From positions 489,501-553,500 of the forward strand of contig JALIZF010001688.1 in the NCBI GenBank assembly GCA_029948255.1: DNA of 64,000 nt. The letters are read 5' to 3'. The notes under the pieces are model-generated. The model saw nothing but the letters and a program-made list of their open reading frames with translations. It searched no databases and was not told where the DNA came from. Shown piece by piece: positions 44,230 to 56,723 of this stretch. Source of the DNA: Telmatactis stephensoni (lineage: Eukaryota > Cnidaria > Anthozoa > Actiniaria > Isophelliidae). A program made the position numbers and the translations under genes. Numbering within the stretch: the stretch's first letter is position 1; the number at the start of each line of letters is the position of its first letter.

Positions 44230-46970
44230 TATCTAGAAACTATCAAATTATTTGATGGTTGGAAAACGAATGCTACTACTCTAGCAAAAATTATAAAAAA
44301 GAAAGAAAATCGAGAAACATACATGAATCGGTACTTACTCGTTGTAGGCACAAGAATCAGTCAAAGAATTGAAAACTTTGGCATTCAAGTTCAACATGTT
44401 CGAGCCAAGAGTGAATTAAAATCGTTATAGATGTTTTCAAAAGAGGCCCTCGGGACATCGAAAGCTTTGTTGTAATAATGCAAACAATATGAAACGGACC
44501 GCTAGAATGCTTCAATACTATCCAGAAAACACTGTCATCATATACATAGCAAGAAAATAGGAACAAAGAAAGTGACGTAAACAACTGTTTGCAAAGGGAG
44601 GAGGAATGCACACCTTCCCGAGATGCATTGCCAAATGAAGTATATTATCAATTGTTTCGCACATTCATCATTGTGTTGAAATCACTGAAACGAGAGCATC
44701 GATAGAGAAGCATTGTGAGGAAAGTTAGTTCTTAGTTAGTTCACCCACTCGTGGTGTAGCTTGAAGTATAAATAAAAATAATTAATGTTAAAATTAATAC
44801 GCTGGATGAAGTGACACTTTATGTTGAATCCTGTGATTGAACTGCATGGTCAAAGTTCGTGAGCAGTTAATTCTTGAAATATGTGATACAACATGTAAAA
44901 TAAAGTTAAACTCATAATACTAAATCTTTAATTAATTTTGGATTGCTAGCCATTCAAGAAACTTCAATGAAGAATGAAAGTGAGAATATAAATAACACCG
45001 AAGCAAGGATTGGATAACACCAAAGGTCACAGACTGAAATTAGTTTAGTTCCTGAGTGTTATAGTCGTTATGCTCTAAGAACATGTCGTATTGTTATCAT
45101 TACGCCTTTCATATGATGCCTGAATTACTCTGATGCATTTTGATGCGATTTTAAACCCAGACACTGAGCCAGTGGTTTATCAGCAACGGCTACACGCTGC
45201 TTGTGTTTGACTTCAAAACATCCTGCGTAAATTCTAAAATTTCGAATTGAAATCCTGGATCACTTTGGGTCACTTTGAGACCACAAAAAAGGGGAAGGAT
45301 TGCTCTATAATCAGGACCAGTTTCTGTTGATCCGTTTTTAAGAAAGCGATGTTTGAATATTGGGTATTTTCTTCAGGCTCCAATGTACTTCAAGTTCAAA
45401 TCTAAATTACAAACGTTTAGAAATGTCAAAATTAGCTAAATTTGCAATAATTTGAAAGCTCTTTTACCACTTCTTCTTACCACTTCTTCTTAATCATAAA
45501 GAAATTCATTTCTTCATCTCAATACAACAACCAAAAATTAGCTCCATTTCCAGCATAAATTCACGTCGGGGCCAGACCACCCCTCTTATTCTTATTTCAA
45601 GATGGTGGCCATCGAGCATAAACTGCGTTCAAAGCTTTTGAGTCTTAAACTTTCAATAATCAAACCGCCAATGGCGAAGTAACTCGTGGATTGACCGAAA
45701 TGACCACAGGAAGCCCAAACAATATATTTTAGTAAAATAACGAGTTTTCATTTGAAGACAAAAATCCAAATCAATAAATCAATAATTTCTTTAGCAAAGA
45801 AAGAGTCATTAGCTATAAAAGAAAAAAATCTGTTAAAGAGGAAAAAAAAAAGTGAAAAAAAGAATTCACCGCCGGGCAGGGATTTGAACCCGAACCTCTC
45901 GCTTATGAAGCCAAGGGCACATCCATTTCACCATCCAGAAGTTGTATGATTTCGTCTGGTGAATTTTGTATATTTATTGTCAGAGTGTGGTTACAAAACA
46001 AATGCAAAAATGCTTCTCTCTGTGCTCTGTACAGTTTCTGTAGCAAAATGTCGCTATAAATATAAAAGAAATTACTTTACAAAACACTAAGCCAATAAAC
46101 TAACTCAATACGCCTTTTTGTTGCTGTTTTCGGCTAGCGCGGACTCAAGGCCTTCAGTTCACGGCGCTCGGGACGGCGGCTTTCAAAATGTTTTCGTTTA
46201 TCTACTTTGACTCTTGTGATGATAGAGTACGAACACTAAAAGCTTGGATTACTTTGATGTTGCACTTGAAGAGATTTTTGTCGCTTGATAGTGATGTACA
46301 AAGTCTGGCTATCGACTGACTGCAGTGCGATCAGTTCGTAAGTCATCATGTCTAAACTTGCTTCGGTACTTCGATGGTTTTACTCCTGAAATAGCTTGTA
46401 CTTAACTGCTAGGAATTAATGATATAAAAAGCTTCTTCTTTAAACAACGTCTGTATATCAGTTTTTCGTGTGTATTGAACATGTCTGCCGGGAGTGTTTC
46501 TAGTCAACGCTAGTCAATAATGTTCAGTTTGTATTCTAGAGCTGATGTGTTCTCCGGCACTATTATTTGACTCGGCTATCAAACTATTTACGGCATATAT
46601 AACTGACACGTTTATCTGCCTTAATAGTAACGACAGTAAAACTCATTGATTTTCCTTCCTCTAGCTAGCGATTTTGAAACATATGTTCTGTATAGTTCTG
46701 TATATTTCTGTTCTTAACAAAATATAAATTTTCTCTAGTCTGATTTCTACATAAATCGTGAAAAGCAAATATCGTTGACCTGTGCGGGAGTCCTTCGGGA
46801 GTCCCGGAATAAAAAAACATATTTCCTTTAATCTCGTACCCAGAGCCCACATTACTTTCGGCCTGCGGTCAATTGCATCGAGCATGCGCAGTGCCATAGT
46901 GTTAACACATTTGCGAGTGAGTGACACATTTGCATATTCTGACCCCTCACTATAACTCGTGGATTTGCAA
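44230..46970. other. Long stretch without a supported gene
   Basis: AT-rich sequence with only short frames of poor composition. Apart from a tRNA-like segment near 45870-45945, I see no repeat ends or coding signal. A GC-richer block at 46130-46190 (GGACGGCGGC) lacks an open frame. Confidence 0.5.
45868..45945 (-). repeat. tRNA-like segment, probably SINE or tRNA pseudogene
   Basis: On the minus strand GGTTCGGGTTCAAATCCCTG is a good T-arm/B box, and TGGTGAAATGGATGTGCCC a weak A box. The acceptor ends do not pair, so it is not a functional tRNA gene. Confidence 0.4.
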
Positions 46971-46983
46971 TCCACGAGTTAAA

Positions 46984-47539
46984 AACTGAAACCCTGAAGG
47001 AAGAGTTATTCATCCAGGATGCTTTTAGGGAGCTAGACTCACTGATGGGTACTATAAGCAACGTCTACAATGTTGGCACAAGAAAACACTGCCATACGAT
47101 CGAGGACACTTGGCCGATGACAAAAAGCTGTTTATCTTTGCTCCACAGTGCAATTTCTTAAAGCACCGCCAACATTGTCATCGCCGTGGTTTTGTTCTTT
47201 TACAAGGGATGTACCCAAACAGATATTCAACATTATCTGGAAGAGGATTATTGAGCATAACAGTTTTGGTCACGAATTGCAAGAATCTGCAGCCTATATG
47301 TCAACATAACAATCACTGACAAGAGAAAAGCGATTTTTCTCTTCAAGCATATGAACGACGGTGGTATTGTTGTGGACAATAGCAAACTACTAATAAGAGA
47401 TTTTGTGAACAAAGGCCATGCGGAAGTTATAGTCTCACAAGAAAAACCAATGTGTTTCAAACACAGAAACAGTAGTGAGGTTCTGACTACATCATTTCAC
47501 TATGGCTACTGGAACAGGTATTTAATGCCTCAACACTAG
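46984..47539 (+). pseudogene. Unrecognised coding remnant
   Basis: Plus-strand pieces in shifting frames: EELFIQDAFRELDSLMGTIS, then FAPQCNFLKHRQHCHRRGFV, then LYVNITITDKRKAIFLFKHM to FHYGYWNRYLMPQH and a stop. The last piece (about 47290-47539) is continuous and protein-like. No family recognised. It lies just outside the left end of the large transposon. Confidence 0.3.
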
Positions 47540-47870
47540 TGTCAGGGATCATTTACTTAATGTTTAATAGAATTGGATTGTTAACAATATTTATAACACC
47601 GGCCAAGGACATTATGGAGTGTACAATCTTAATATGGAGAATCGAAAATTACCCCCGAGAGTAATCTTTACCCTCGGATTAGCCAATCATAGTCAAGTAT
47701 TTTTGAGATATGTCAACGAGAGTAAAATTTACTCGTTGACAGCCAATTACGTTCAAGTAGATAAGTAAATTTTACTCTGTTTGGTAAAATTTACCGCTAT
47801 GTTTTGCCATATGTTCGCGAGTTTTCTACAAAATCAAACTTAAGGTTAAAATAATCTAATATCCGAATGT

Positions 47871-49560
47871 TTTCTTTGTGATTTTGTGTAGATTTAAAGT
47901 TATATGAAGTGATTTCTTTGATATTCTTACGATGAAATCGGAAAACGCTTGTCACACAACTATGGTCTTGGCCCGCCATCGATTTAGCTGACCCGATCGC
48001 TATTCGATTATCCAGACTCAATAAACAACACGTTCATATAATTGCGTTTTTTTCTGCAGAATTATTGTATTCAAACATGTCTCACTTCTAGCGCTTTACA
48101 GAAGTACCAACGTTTTTAGTCATCTCAATGCTGTGGTTTGAGTAAAATACCAAAGTAAAATTTACTCGTTGACAGCCAATTACGTTTCAGTAGACAAGTA
48201 ATTTTTACTCGGTTGGGTAGACATTACCGCTATATCTTGCCATGTGCTTGGCTCGGCTCAAGCTTAAACTGATCCAGACTCATAAACTTCTGGGGGTTTT
48301 TTCGCTATAGAATATATTATCTTACTTCTAGCAATTTACGAAAGTGCAAGTTATCGTAGTATTATATTTAAGTCATCGTAAAATTTACTCGTCGAGAAAC
48401 CAATTACGTTTTAGCAGTTAAACGTAATTTTTACTCGGTTGGGTAAAAATTACCGCTATATATCGTTGTATGCTTGTTGAGCTCTGAAATCGCGCTCAAG
48501 GTCAAATTCTTGTGACTGTACAAAATGTCATGCTTTTCATCAATGCTTTTCATCACATGCATGTAGACTCATAAACTATATAGTTTCTGTAACCTGGTAA
48601 CTGCGTTTTTATCTTGGAATACAGAAATGCCAACTTATTTTAGTCGTCGCAATGTTGTTATGTTGAGTGGGTCTTGAGTAAATTTCCAGAGTAAAAGTTT
48701 CTCGTTGCAAAGCCGAATTATGTTTCTGATCAGTAGATACCAAGTAATTTTTACTCGGTTGGGTATGTTCGATTCAAGCTTACAGTACTTACAGACTAGC
48801 TCAGACTCATAAACAACACAGCGAAATTGCGTTGTTCCTCCATATAGAACACTTTTTTGGTTTTCTAATAGCACTCTACTAAAGTGTCAACGTGTTTACC
48901 GGCGTTTTAGTCATCGTAACATTATACCTCTTCCGACACGAGTAATTTTTACTCAAAGCAATTACTAGTACCTAAGCCAACGAGTCGTGATCCTCATATA
49001 AAGCCAGACGTTGTCTGCAATTGTCTTCATAAGAATTTATTTTAGACATTTCTTTGAGTAAAGAAACAAAAAATCGACAACCGACGAATAATTTCTTGAA
49101 ATCCACCTATGAACTGGGCTCTAATCTCGCGCCGACTGACCTGTCAGTCATGATGATCAGTTGTTTGGCATCACCGTAGGCTCAGATTTCAGCCGTCAGG
49201 GATTCGTGCGCCTAGCATCACCGTCGATCATCCCAGAGCATGTTTGGGGGAATAATTATTTGCCAATGTTTAATTTTGTTTTATTTAGATTATCATTATT
49301 ACACATCTTCTAAAAATATCACGTATATTTACAGTCACAGAAAGCAGTAAAGTTTACCATTTACCGTTCCCTGTCGATTACCTGTCGATCAGTGAAATTT
49401 TGTAAACTAATTATGAATTCCAAAGTACACTTAAACTTGTCACCCTCTGTACGCTTTATCAGCCATATTATAAAAAGGATATAAAAAAGTTCTAGGTTGT
49501 TACAATTGGCACTTGAAAGGTGACAAAAATTGTACTTCTTTAAATTGAACAATCTGAAGC
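47871..49560 (+). repeat. Left TIR of the large transposon
   Basis: About 1.69 kb matching 61895-63563 in inverted orientation with scattered small differences. One extra block of about 45 bp lies near 47980 (CGCCATCGATTTAGCTGACC). It is built of degenerate units each holding GTAAA(A)TTTACTCG, CGGTTGGGTA, ACCGCTATAT and AGACTCATAAAC, at about 48150, 48380 and 48690, with a related unit near 47725 outside the matched part. Confidence 0.92.
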
Positions 49561-49913
49561 TGCAAAAACGCTTGAGTAAATTTACTCACAAACTTGAGTA
49601 TTTTGATAATCATTTACTCAGTGTCTGATTAAAAATACTCTGATTTTGAGTAAATTTACTCACATAGCTGAGAAAAATTCTTACTCACATATCTGAGTAA
49701 TTTTACTCACAAACGTGAGTACGACTCGATTTTTACTCAGAAATTTGAATAAATGGCACTCAAAAATCTGAGTAAAAATTTACTCGCACATATGAGTAAA
49801 TGGTACTCGAGTTTTACTCAAATAACTGAGTAAATTTACTCACATTAATAAGTCACTGTGGATGCATCGAATTACTCAAGTTTGTGAGTAAATTTACTCG
49901 CGCGTTTTTGCAG
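49560..49913. mobile_element. MITE packed with GAGTAAATTTACTC palindromes
   Basis: TIRs of about 41 bp: CTGCAAAAACGC then GAGTAAATTTACTCACAAAC on the left, inverted on the right ending GCGTTTTTGCAG. At least four exact GAGTAAATTTACTC palindromes and several one-base variants lie inside. It is inserted at the inner edge of the left TIR; the right TIR has no counterpart. Confidence 0.85.
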
Positions 49914-49971
49914 AGTATCTAATAATGATGAACTTTGCTTTGATTGTCATGTCGCTGCTTAGGCTTGATGA

Positions 49972-52900
49972 TCACGTCTTTTTACGTGGTTGTCCTCTTT
50001 TCTTCTCGCTTTTTTTAGTTGGATTATTCTTCTTGGATTTCTTCTTCGCCTGCGTTTTTGCCTTCTTCCCCACCAAAATCTAACGCAGAATACAGAAAAA
50101 AAAAACGTTTTGTATGAGAATAAATGATTTTCAAAATCAGTTGCACACAAGTTTGTTTTTTAATCACGGGAGGAAAGCGTTCTTCTTTTTCGAGAAGTCG
50201 TTTCAATTCATTCCTCTGCCTCTTTTCTTCTTCACTCTCTGTAGGCGCTACTTCAGTATTCTTAAATTTCTTAATTGATGACATAGGCCATTTGGTCTTC
50301 CCAAGGTCTTTGACCTGTTTGGGGGTCATTTCGTCCCACATTGCCCTGTTCGACTTTTCATCTGCCGCAAAGTTGGACCACCAGGCAACATCTTCGTCTG
50401 TCATTCAGTGGGAACTTGCCTTGACTTTGTCTGCTAGTTCAAGCAGGTCAACAGGTGTTCTTCCCCCAAGTTTGGGCCGTATTAGTTGAGGTAGTCCATC
50501 TGGTGTTGACTTAAGCAGCTGAATTGGTGGCTTGTTTGTAGGCTTCCATATGTCATCCTGAGCCCAGTTCTTATACACCATTTTTCCTTGTTTATCCTCT
50601 CCGCGAAAGAACTTGAAAGCATGCGGGTAAACGTGGTTCTTGAGAGGTTCAATGTGCTTGTCCAGCCAACCAGAGATATTGAACATGTAGTTCAAATCAT
50701 GTGTCTCTGGCGCCGGACTGTATGATCTTTGCACTGTATCATGGAGCATGGGCACTGTCATGACTTTGTTTCTTTTTAATTTGTGGGAAATCCTGCTGAA
50801 AAGCTAGAAAAAAAAACACTTGCCATTTAGAACATTGCGATAAGGTACTAAACACGATTTAAAAAGTAAGAACCAAAAAGATATGTTCCTACATTTTATA
50901 TGGTCATATATCTTTTAAACTTTTTTTAATGTTTAGTATCTGTCGCAAGGTTTTATAATAAAATTGTACACAAATACTTTCAAAAATCGCTATTTAGCCG
51001 AAGACAAGCCTGAACATATTAAGGGGAAAACTTCTTCTGACAGAGGAAATCAGTATCTTAGAAGAGCGGACAAGATTGTAAGTTGTAATTATTTCGTGGA
51101 AAGCTCGATTACTCTTGCTCAAACTATACCTGATCAACGTCCTCATGAGTGTGTCTGACCATAAGAAACGACATGTAGATCTGTTGTGTAAAAGGTAAAA
51201 TAAATTAGATTGAGCTTCAATTAATTCCCCATTGGTAGCTTTGGCATGCTATTAATTTGTTCACCGATCGACGTTTCTTTATATAGTCGGGTCCAAAATG
51301 ATAGAACAACAAATGATAGAATATGAGACCAAATGGCATTCTGGGATATGAATAAATAAATAATTACTATTATATATAATAAAATTCTATACCTCTTTAA
51401 AGATACCTTGTTGTACAAGGTATGACATGAATGCCATGATAAATCTATTCTTGCATTCTCTATAACAATTGTCCATTTGCAAGAACAGTGTTGGTGGGAG
51501 ATTTTCATCCTTAAGGAACAACAACAAAAAAAGAAAAATTGAAAAGACAATAATTGCATAATAATTGCCCAATGTTCTATACAACCCACCTTTGATAGTT
51601 GTACAAATATTTGTAGAAGCACATTTAGAGTCAGATTTGAGTCGTGCTTCCATGACATCAAATCAACGAAAGAGAACACCTTTTTATGGCCATGGGAAAT
51701 TGCACCTGTAATGTGGGTCTTTAGATAATGGCAGGGCTCACTCTGTAATTGCATAAAAGTAATGAAAATTTTAAAGTTTAAATTAACCCAGCATGATTTG
51801 TACGTAAGTAGAGCGGTTTCCATATGAATGGGAAGCTGACTGTAACAATCACTGTACAGTTACGATGCTGTTTGTGCAAAATTTTCGACTTTTTTATTTT
51901 CCCACTCATACAAAATCGCTGTTCTATTCTATCTCCACAACATACTTTTGATATGGTTGTAACATGAGGCAAGTTAGTCTTTGCCTGGTCCATCCCATCA
52001 ATAATCAAAGACAAGTACTTTTTCGGTTCCATTTCCACCTTTAACCGGTTTCCGTAATATTGATTACGTTCACCACTGTAATACAAGAAAAATAGAAAAA
52101 AATCACAAACCATTCTTATATTTGCAACGTATTTGTTAATTAGTGACTGAAACATACGTTTGCTGGTTTAAATGGATTCTCCGTTTTTGATTTATGGACA
52201 TTTTTTCTTCATTGTCCTGAGTATTACGCAGATTGTGCTTAATGAGTGTACATACTCCACACTTGGTGAACTTGTTTTGCTAGGAAAAATAAAATAAAAT
52301 TATTAAAAGAAAGAAAGAAAAAGAAAACAAAACTTAAACTAAACTGAAGAATCTTAAATCTCTTACCTTTGGGATGATGACATTGCTGTAATATCGTTTC
52401 CACATTTTTTTGAAAGAAGAATTAGAAATTGGATTCGTTTTGGCCTTCAAGCACGCATGTCTGTATAATCCATAAATTTCCTTTTTGGACTCACACGAAG
52501 GAAGACAAATGCGGTGTTCGTGTGGCATTCTATCTCCTGAGCGTTCGATGTGGCCTGCAAATCAAAAGCAAAACCATTTAGTTATGAAAGGATTATTCTC
52601 GTGGCCGGGTTAATTTTCGTGGATAAAAAGATCGTACCTTTCAACCACAATATTGATTTACGCATTCGTGCTGTCATCCATGTTGTGCCCTTACGATTAC
52701 TGGCTCCACATACTCTTCCTCCTTCGAAGTCTTTAAGCAAGGAATAAAACCTTTAAAACAGACAAAGAGCTCAATACATTATAAAACTTAGCAATCATAT
52801 GGGATATAAAATTGTGTATTTTGTTATTAATTACCATCCATTTGATATTCCTAATGCTTTGTACCATCCATTCTGACAGACTTTCGTTCCATTTATTTGA

Positions 52901-54322
52901 AATGAATACCTCCTTTGCGAGCCATTGTGGTATGTATTTAGCTTGAAGGCATTGAGAAGGAACTGCCTCTTCTGTTCTTCCGTTTGCTTCCAGAACGGTT
53001 TTCGAAAGCTCTTTATTTCAGGCCCCCTGAATGATTTCAAACAATTTTCCTTTTTCCCACATCCTTTTGATAGTACTTGGATGATCGCCTCTTCATCCAA
53101 AGCCTTCGCAATTCGTACTTTCCCCTAAAAAATATAGTATATATAGCGCGCATTTAAACTTTGGTATGGATTTCTCGATCCATAATACACTCGATATAAT
53201 TCATACTACGCAGGTGTTACATAATTTTAGACAGTTTAAACCTAATTTTAAAAGATAATTTACACAAACTTAAAAAAAACAATAATTCATAAGGCAAACA
53301 CAATGAAAATCGCCACCGTGACGAATATGATTTTTTTGATTTTTTTATAGAACAACTCTAATTTGTGTTGGAGTTTTTTTAAGCCATATAAAGAACTCGA
53401 GATCTTTATATCTTTCTATCCGATAAACACTCTCTCTCGTTCTTTATACTATATTGCCGAACGACATGAACACAATGTCTCCTACCTACCAAGGTTTTTT
53501 GCTGGGATTGACTGGGTATAATGGCTGGCATTTCATTTTCATCTTGATATTGTTGGAGAGTTTGCTCTGCTTCGTGCTGTAAAAAAATGTGAATTTCAAA
53601 GTCAATTGACTTGTTCAGAGCAAAACAGTTTGATTTTAATGGGATTATACATTATAAGACAAAAAAAAACCCACTCAAGCTGAACGCCTTCTTTATGTAT
53701 TTTTGTATGCATTCCTAAAGTTCTAAAGAACTAAAGTTCTTTTTACTTTGGACGTTTTTGCAATTACAATAAATTGCAATTGTGTATATATTGTTTATCA
53801 GTGCTAAACATGACAGCGAAGGGAGACCACTGTTTGATAAGCTTGTTTAGCAAGCTAATTTTGAGTTTATTCCGGATGTAACGCCGGCTAGCTAGTGGAT
53901 GTGATTCCGTCACACCACTACATTTTAGCAAGTATTAAGTTCTCTCGAAGCAGATCTATGGCCGCGCGAATAAATTAAAAACATCGATACCAAGACCAAT
54001 TGGAAGTAGCCAAACAATTTGTAGCCAAAAAGAAAATAATAATGAAATAAAAATAATATACTGGCAAGCTAGTGAGCTGAAAAGGTTTACCACTATATAT
54101 ACTCTATAATGTATAGTTCTTACCTCCGTGAATTCCAATTCGTCTTCATCTTCGCTCGATTCTTCACTTGAGCTGCATTCTGTCCAGCGCGAGGGCATTT
54201 CCAAAGCGACCTTTGTACATGAGGACATGATTCCCATTTATTACATTTCCTATCGTTCAAGGTAAATATAGCAAATGGCTTACCCTATGATCTGGGTCTG
54301 GATCAATATCTGTGTCTGACAT
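49972..54322 (-). CDS. DDE transposase, DUF7869-like, 13 exons
   Basis: Exons (high to low): 54284-54322, 54124-54210, 53490-53576, 52835-53124, 52638-52750, 52367-52554, 52158-52279, 51946-52075, 51590-51742, 51393-51509, 51130-51180, 50147-50803, 49972-50079. All phases join, giving about 713 codons. An acidic N-terminus is followed by FRKPFWKQTEEQKRQFLLNA, and a Cys/His-containing region (PHEHRICLPSCESKKEIYGL; CGVCTLIKH). The catalytic core is LSLIIDGMDQAKTNLPH, VDLMSWKHDSNLT, LFLQMDNCYRECKNRF and MVRHTHEDVDQLFSR, spaced D-80-D-38-E. The tail is lysine-rich (KKKSKKNNPTKKSEKK). Odd: one TGA at 50405-50407 between ASSH and MTDEDV, and Arg where relatives have Gly before HTHED. The donor of exon 12 is weak. 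Confidence 0.85.
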
Positions 54323-56611
54323 GGTTTTCTACGCTGTATTAAATGCGGAAGTTCCAAACTTTGAATGTATCACTCGTCTTAGTTGCAGTGATTTATTAAT
54401 TTTTGCATTTTTGAGTCCGGGAGTTGAGGAATGAGAGATGATCTCGTCTTCTACTGCAGATGTCAAGATGGATTTTTGAATTTCGCGGGCTTGTTATGGA
54501 GTATTTATAGCTGTATACGCGATGCCATAAATGGTCTGACATGTGACTAGATTATGATATTATAGCTACAAAAAGCAGCGCCGAGTAAATTTTACTTCGT
54601 GCTGGGAAACGGCATCGCAAAATTAACAATCTCAAGTTTCCCATAAGTGCTACAAGTTTCAGTTCAACACTGCAGTGTTCTTAATTGTATTTTCATTCGA
54701 GGACAAAGTTATTTGGTTCCAAATTGCTTTCATGTCAAGTATTAACCAAACCTATAGCAGCATAAAGGAAAGGCGGGATTTTGGAAGTACTACAATGTCA
54801 TTGTGGATATTTTAAAGAAGTTCAAGCAAAGAAATGTCAGAATAAAATCACAAATTTTGTCAATTCATGTACAAGAAGAGTGCGTAGACATTTATCTAAG
54901 GACTTATCACCGGGACTTATCAAATATCACAGTTCATAGAATCGGTGAAGATATACAAGTTTACAAAGATTTTTATGGTAAAATTTACTTGAACATGATA
55001 CTTTCATCCGTTTGTGATAGGCATCACACCACACCCCACGGAATTGCGCGCAATCATTGTCAATCATAGTCCAAATCATAACAATGGAGACTTCCCATTC
55101 CAAATTTCTATAGAAATTCTAGTTGTAATTGGTCGATTTATGCATAAATAGGGCAAGAGGCTACTCTCCAAGTGTATCTTGATTTGAATTTTTTGTCTCT
55201 TAAATTGATATTGAATCTCGTACGGAATGGTAAACTTTACTGTCATGCAATACTGGTTTGTCATTGAAGATGGCGGATATTACCTCACCTAAGGAATGTA
55301 GATCCCAATGGTAATGGGTTATTATGTAAATCAAAACGCATTTACCATTTTCTGGTCAAAATGCAATCAATGGGTATTGATTTTTTCATACAAATGCAAC
55401 AAATTTCAGTGGATATATAACTTTGCATATTATAGAGGCCAATTTCCATCGATATATATTTCGTAAATTTTGGAGACCTAGAAAGTACTCATTTTATTCG
55501 CCGTTTTTATTTTTTGTTCACTTGAGTGCGTTGGCAATCATTTTTTAGCACAAAATTCCCGGGGCGTTTCTCCTTCGCTTAGTAAAAGGGCTAAAGGGCT
55601 AGGGGACGAGGTTTCAAAGTACAGAAAACTGGTACACAAATATCTAAGCGAAAACCATGTCCTGTGATGATAAATAGAAGTATCGTGATCTTCCCAGGTT
55701 ATATCCACAGGGCGAACATATTGAGATTTACGCTAAAGGAAATCCGACGGAAATCTGATGGAAACTAAGTATACGTCAAGCGTATACGTTTAATAGTTGC
55801 AAAAATCAGAATCTTTTTCCGTCACATTTCCGTTGACGTATTCTTGTCTTTACGCTAACAGGAATGAATGTTTACGAGGACGAAATAGTGTTTAATTCAC
55901 ATCAACAAATTTCGTATTCACTGGTAGGATCGATTTTTTTCATATTTTTCAAATATCTTTAATAAATTTCTATCTATAAATTTATGCCTTAGAAACTTGA
56001 AACTTGTTTTAAATCCGTTTATTCATGTTATAAATCAGTATACAGCCAAGAAATTGACAATTGATATTGACAATTTCTGTAAAAAGTGCAAGTGTAAGTA
56101 CAAGGTCACATGTCTATAAGGTGATGAATGTTACCCTCTTGCACAACACACCAATAACCTTTGAGGTCAAACAAGTCTTTCGTACGTTTACCCGGCCAGC
56201 ATGACTCCAAAAGACTCCAAGGGACGTTCCCGCTCACGTAAACTCAACGGAAACTTAGTATAGTCTTAGTCTGATTCCGACCGAATTTCCGATCTCGGAA
56301 ATCTTTCTTTTCGCCCCATTAAAAATTCTGAATCCAGAGGCTCCACTCTATCTTCTAAAGATCACGCGATATAGAATACAAGAAGTAAAACAAGTCATAC
56401 GGCTGTTGCTTTAAAATTACTTTTCATAGTTATCTGTCACCATACAAGTGGTCGCTATTTCTCCAATCTCGTTATCCTTTTTATCTTGATTGCCAACACC
56501 CTCGTCTTGGGCGTAAACTCACGTAAATAACTGCGTAGATTGTTTCACAATTATGTCGTCATAATGTTGTGAGGTATTCGGCTCTAAATAGCTCCAACTG
56601 ATTCACACACC
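54323..56611. other. Intergenic region between the divergent transposon genes
   Basis: 2.3 kb with the start of both genes pointing outwards. One frame of 88 residues (54803-55069) is open but compositionally weak. A GAGTAAATTTTACTTC word near 54594 echoes the TIR motif. The rest is AT-rich without further coding signal; promoters of both genes should lie here. Confidence 0.55.
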
Positions 56612-56648
56612 TATATAAATAAGTCTTTTCAAGCTTGTAAATCAGTTC
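56612..56648 (+). promoter_or_regulatory. TATA box and initiator of the Ulp1-protease gene
   Basis: TATATAAA at 56612-56619 and TCAGTTC at 56642-56648 are spaced so that the initiator A lies 32 bp after the first T of the TATA box, as in metazoan core promoters. The ATG follows at 56724. Confidence 0.6.
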
Positions 56649-56723
56649 AGATCAGACTTTCTATTCAACTGTAATAGAGACTAATAGAGATACACCGTTC
56701 ACCATTCGTTCTTTATTGTGACT

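Noticed and set aside
45868..45945. Functional tRNA gene
   Set aside because: The T arm is good but the acceptor ends do not pair and the A box is weak.
51221..51823. 200-residue minus-strand frame as a separate gene
   Set aside because: It reads through introns of the transposase gene. Splice sites and family motifs place only parts of it in exons, partly in other frames.
54803..55069. 88-residue frame between the two transposon genes
   Set aside because: Composition is weak and it does not join any exon. It may be chance, so it is only mentioned in the intergenic entry.
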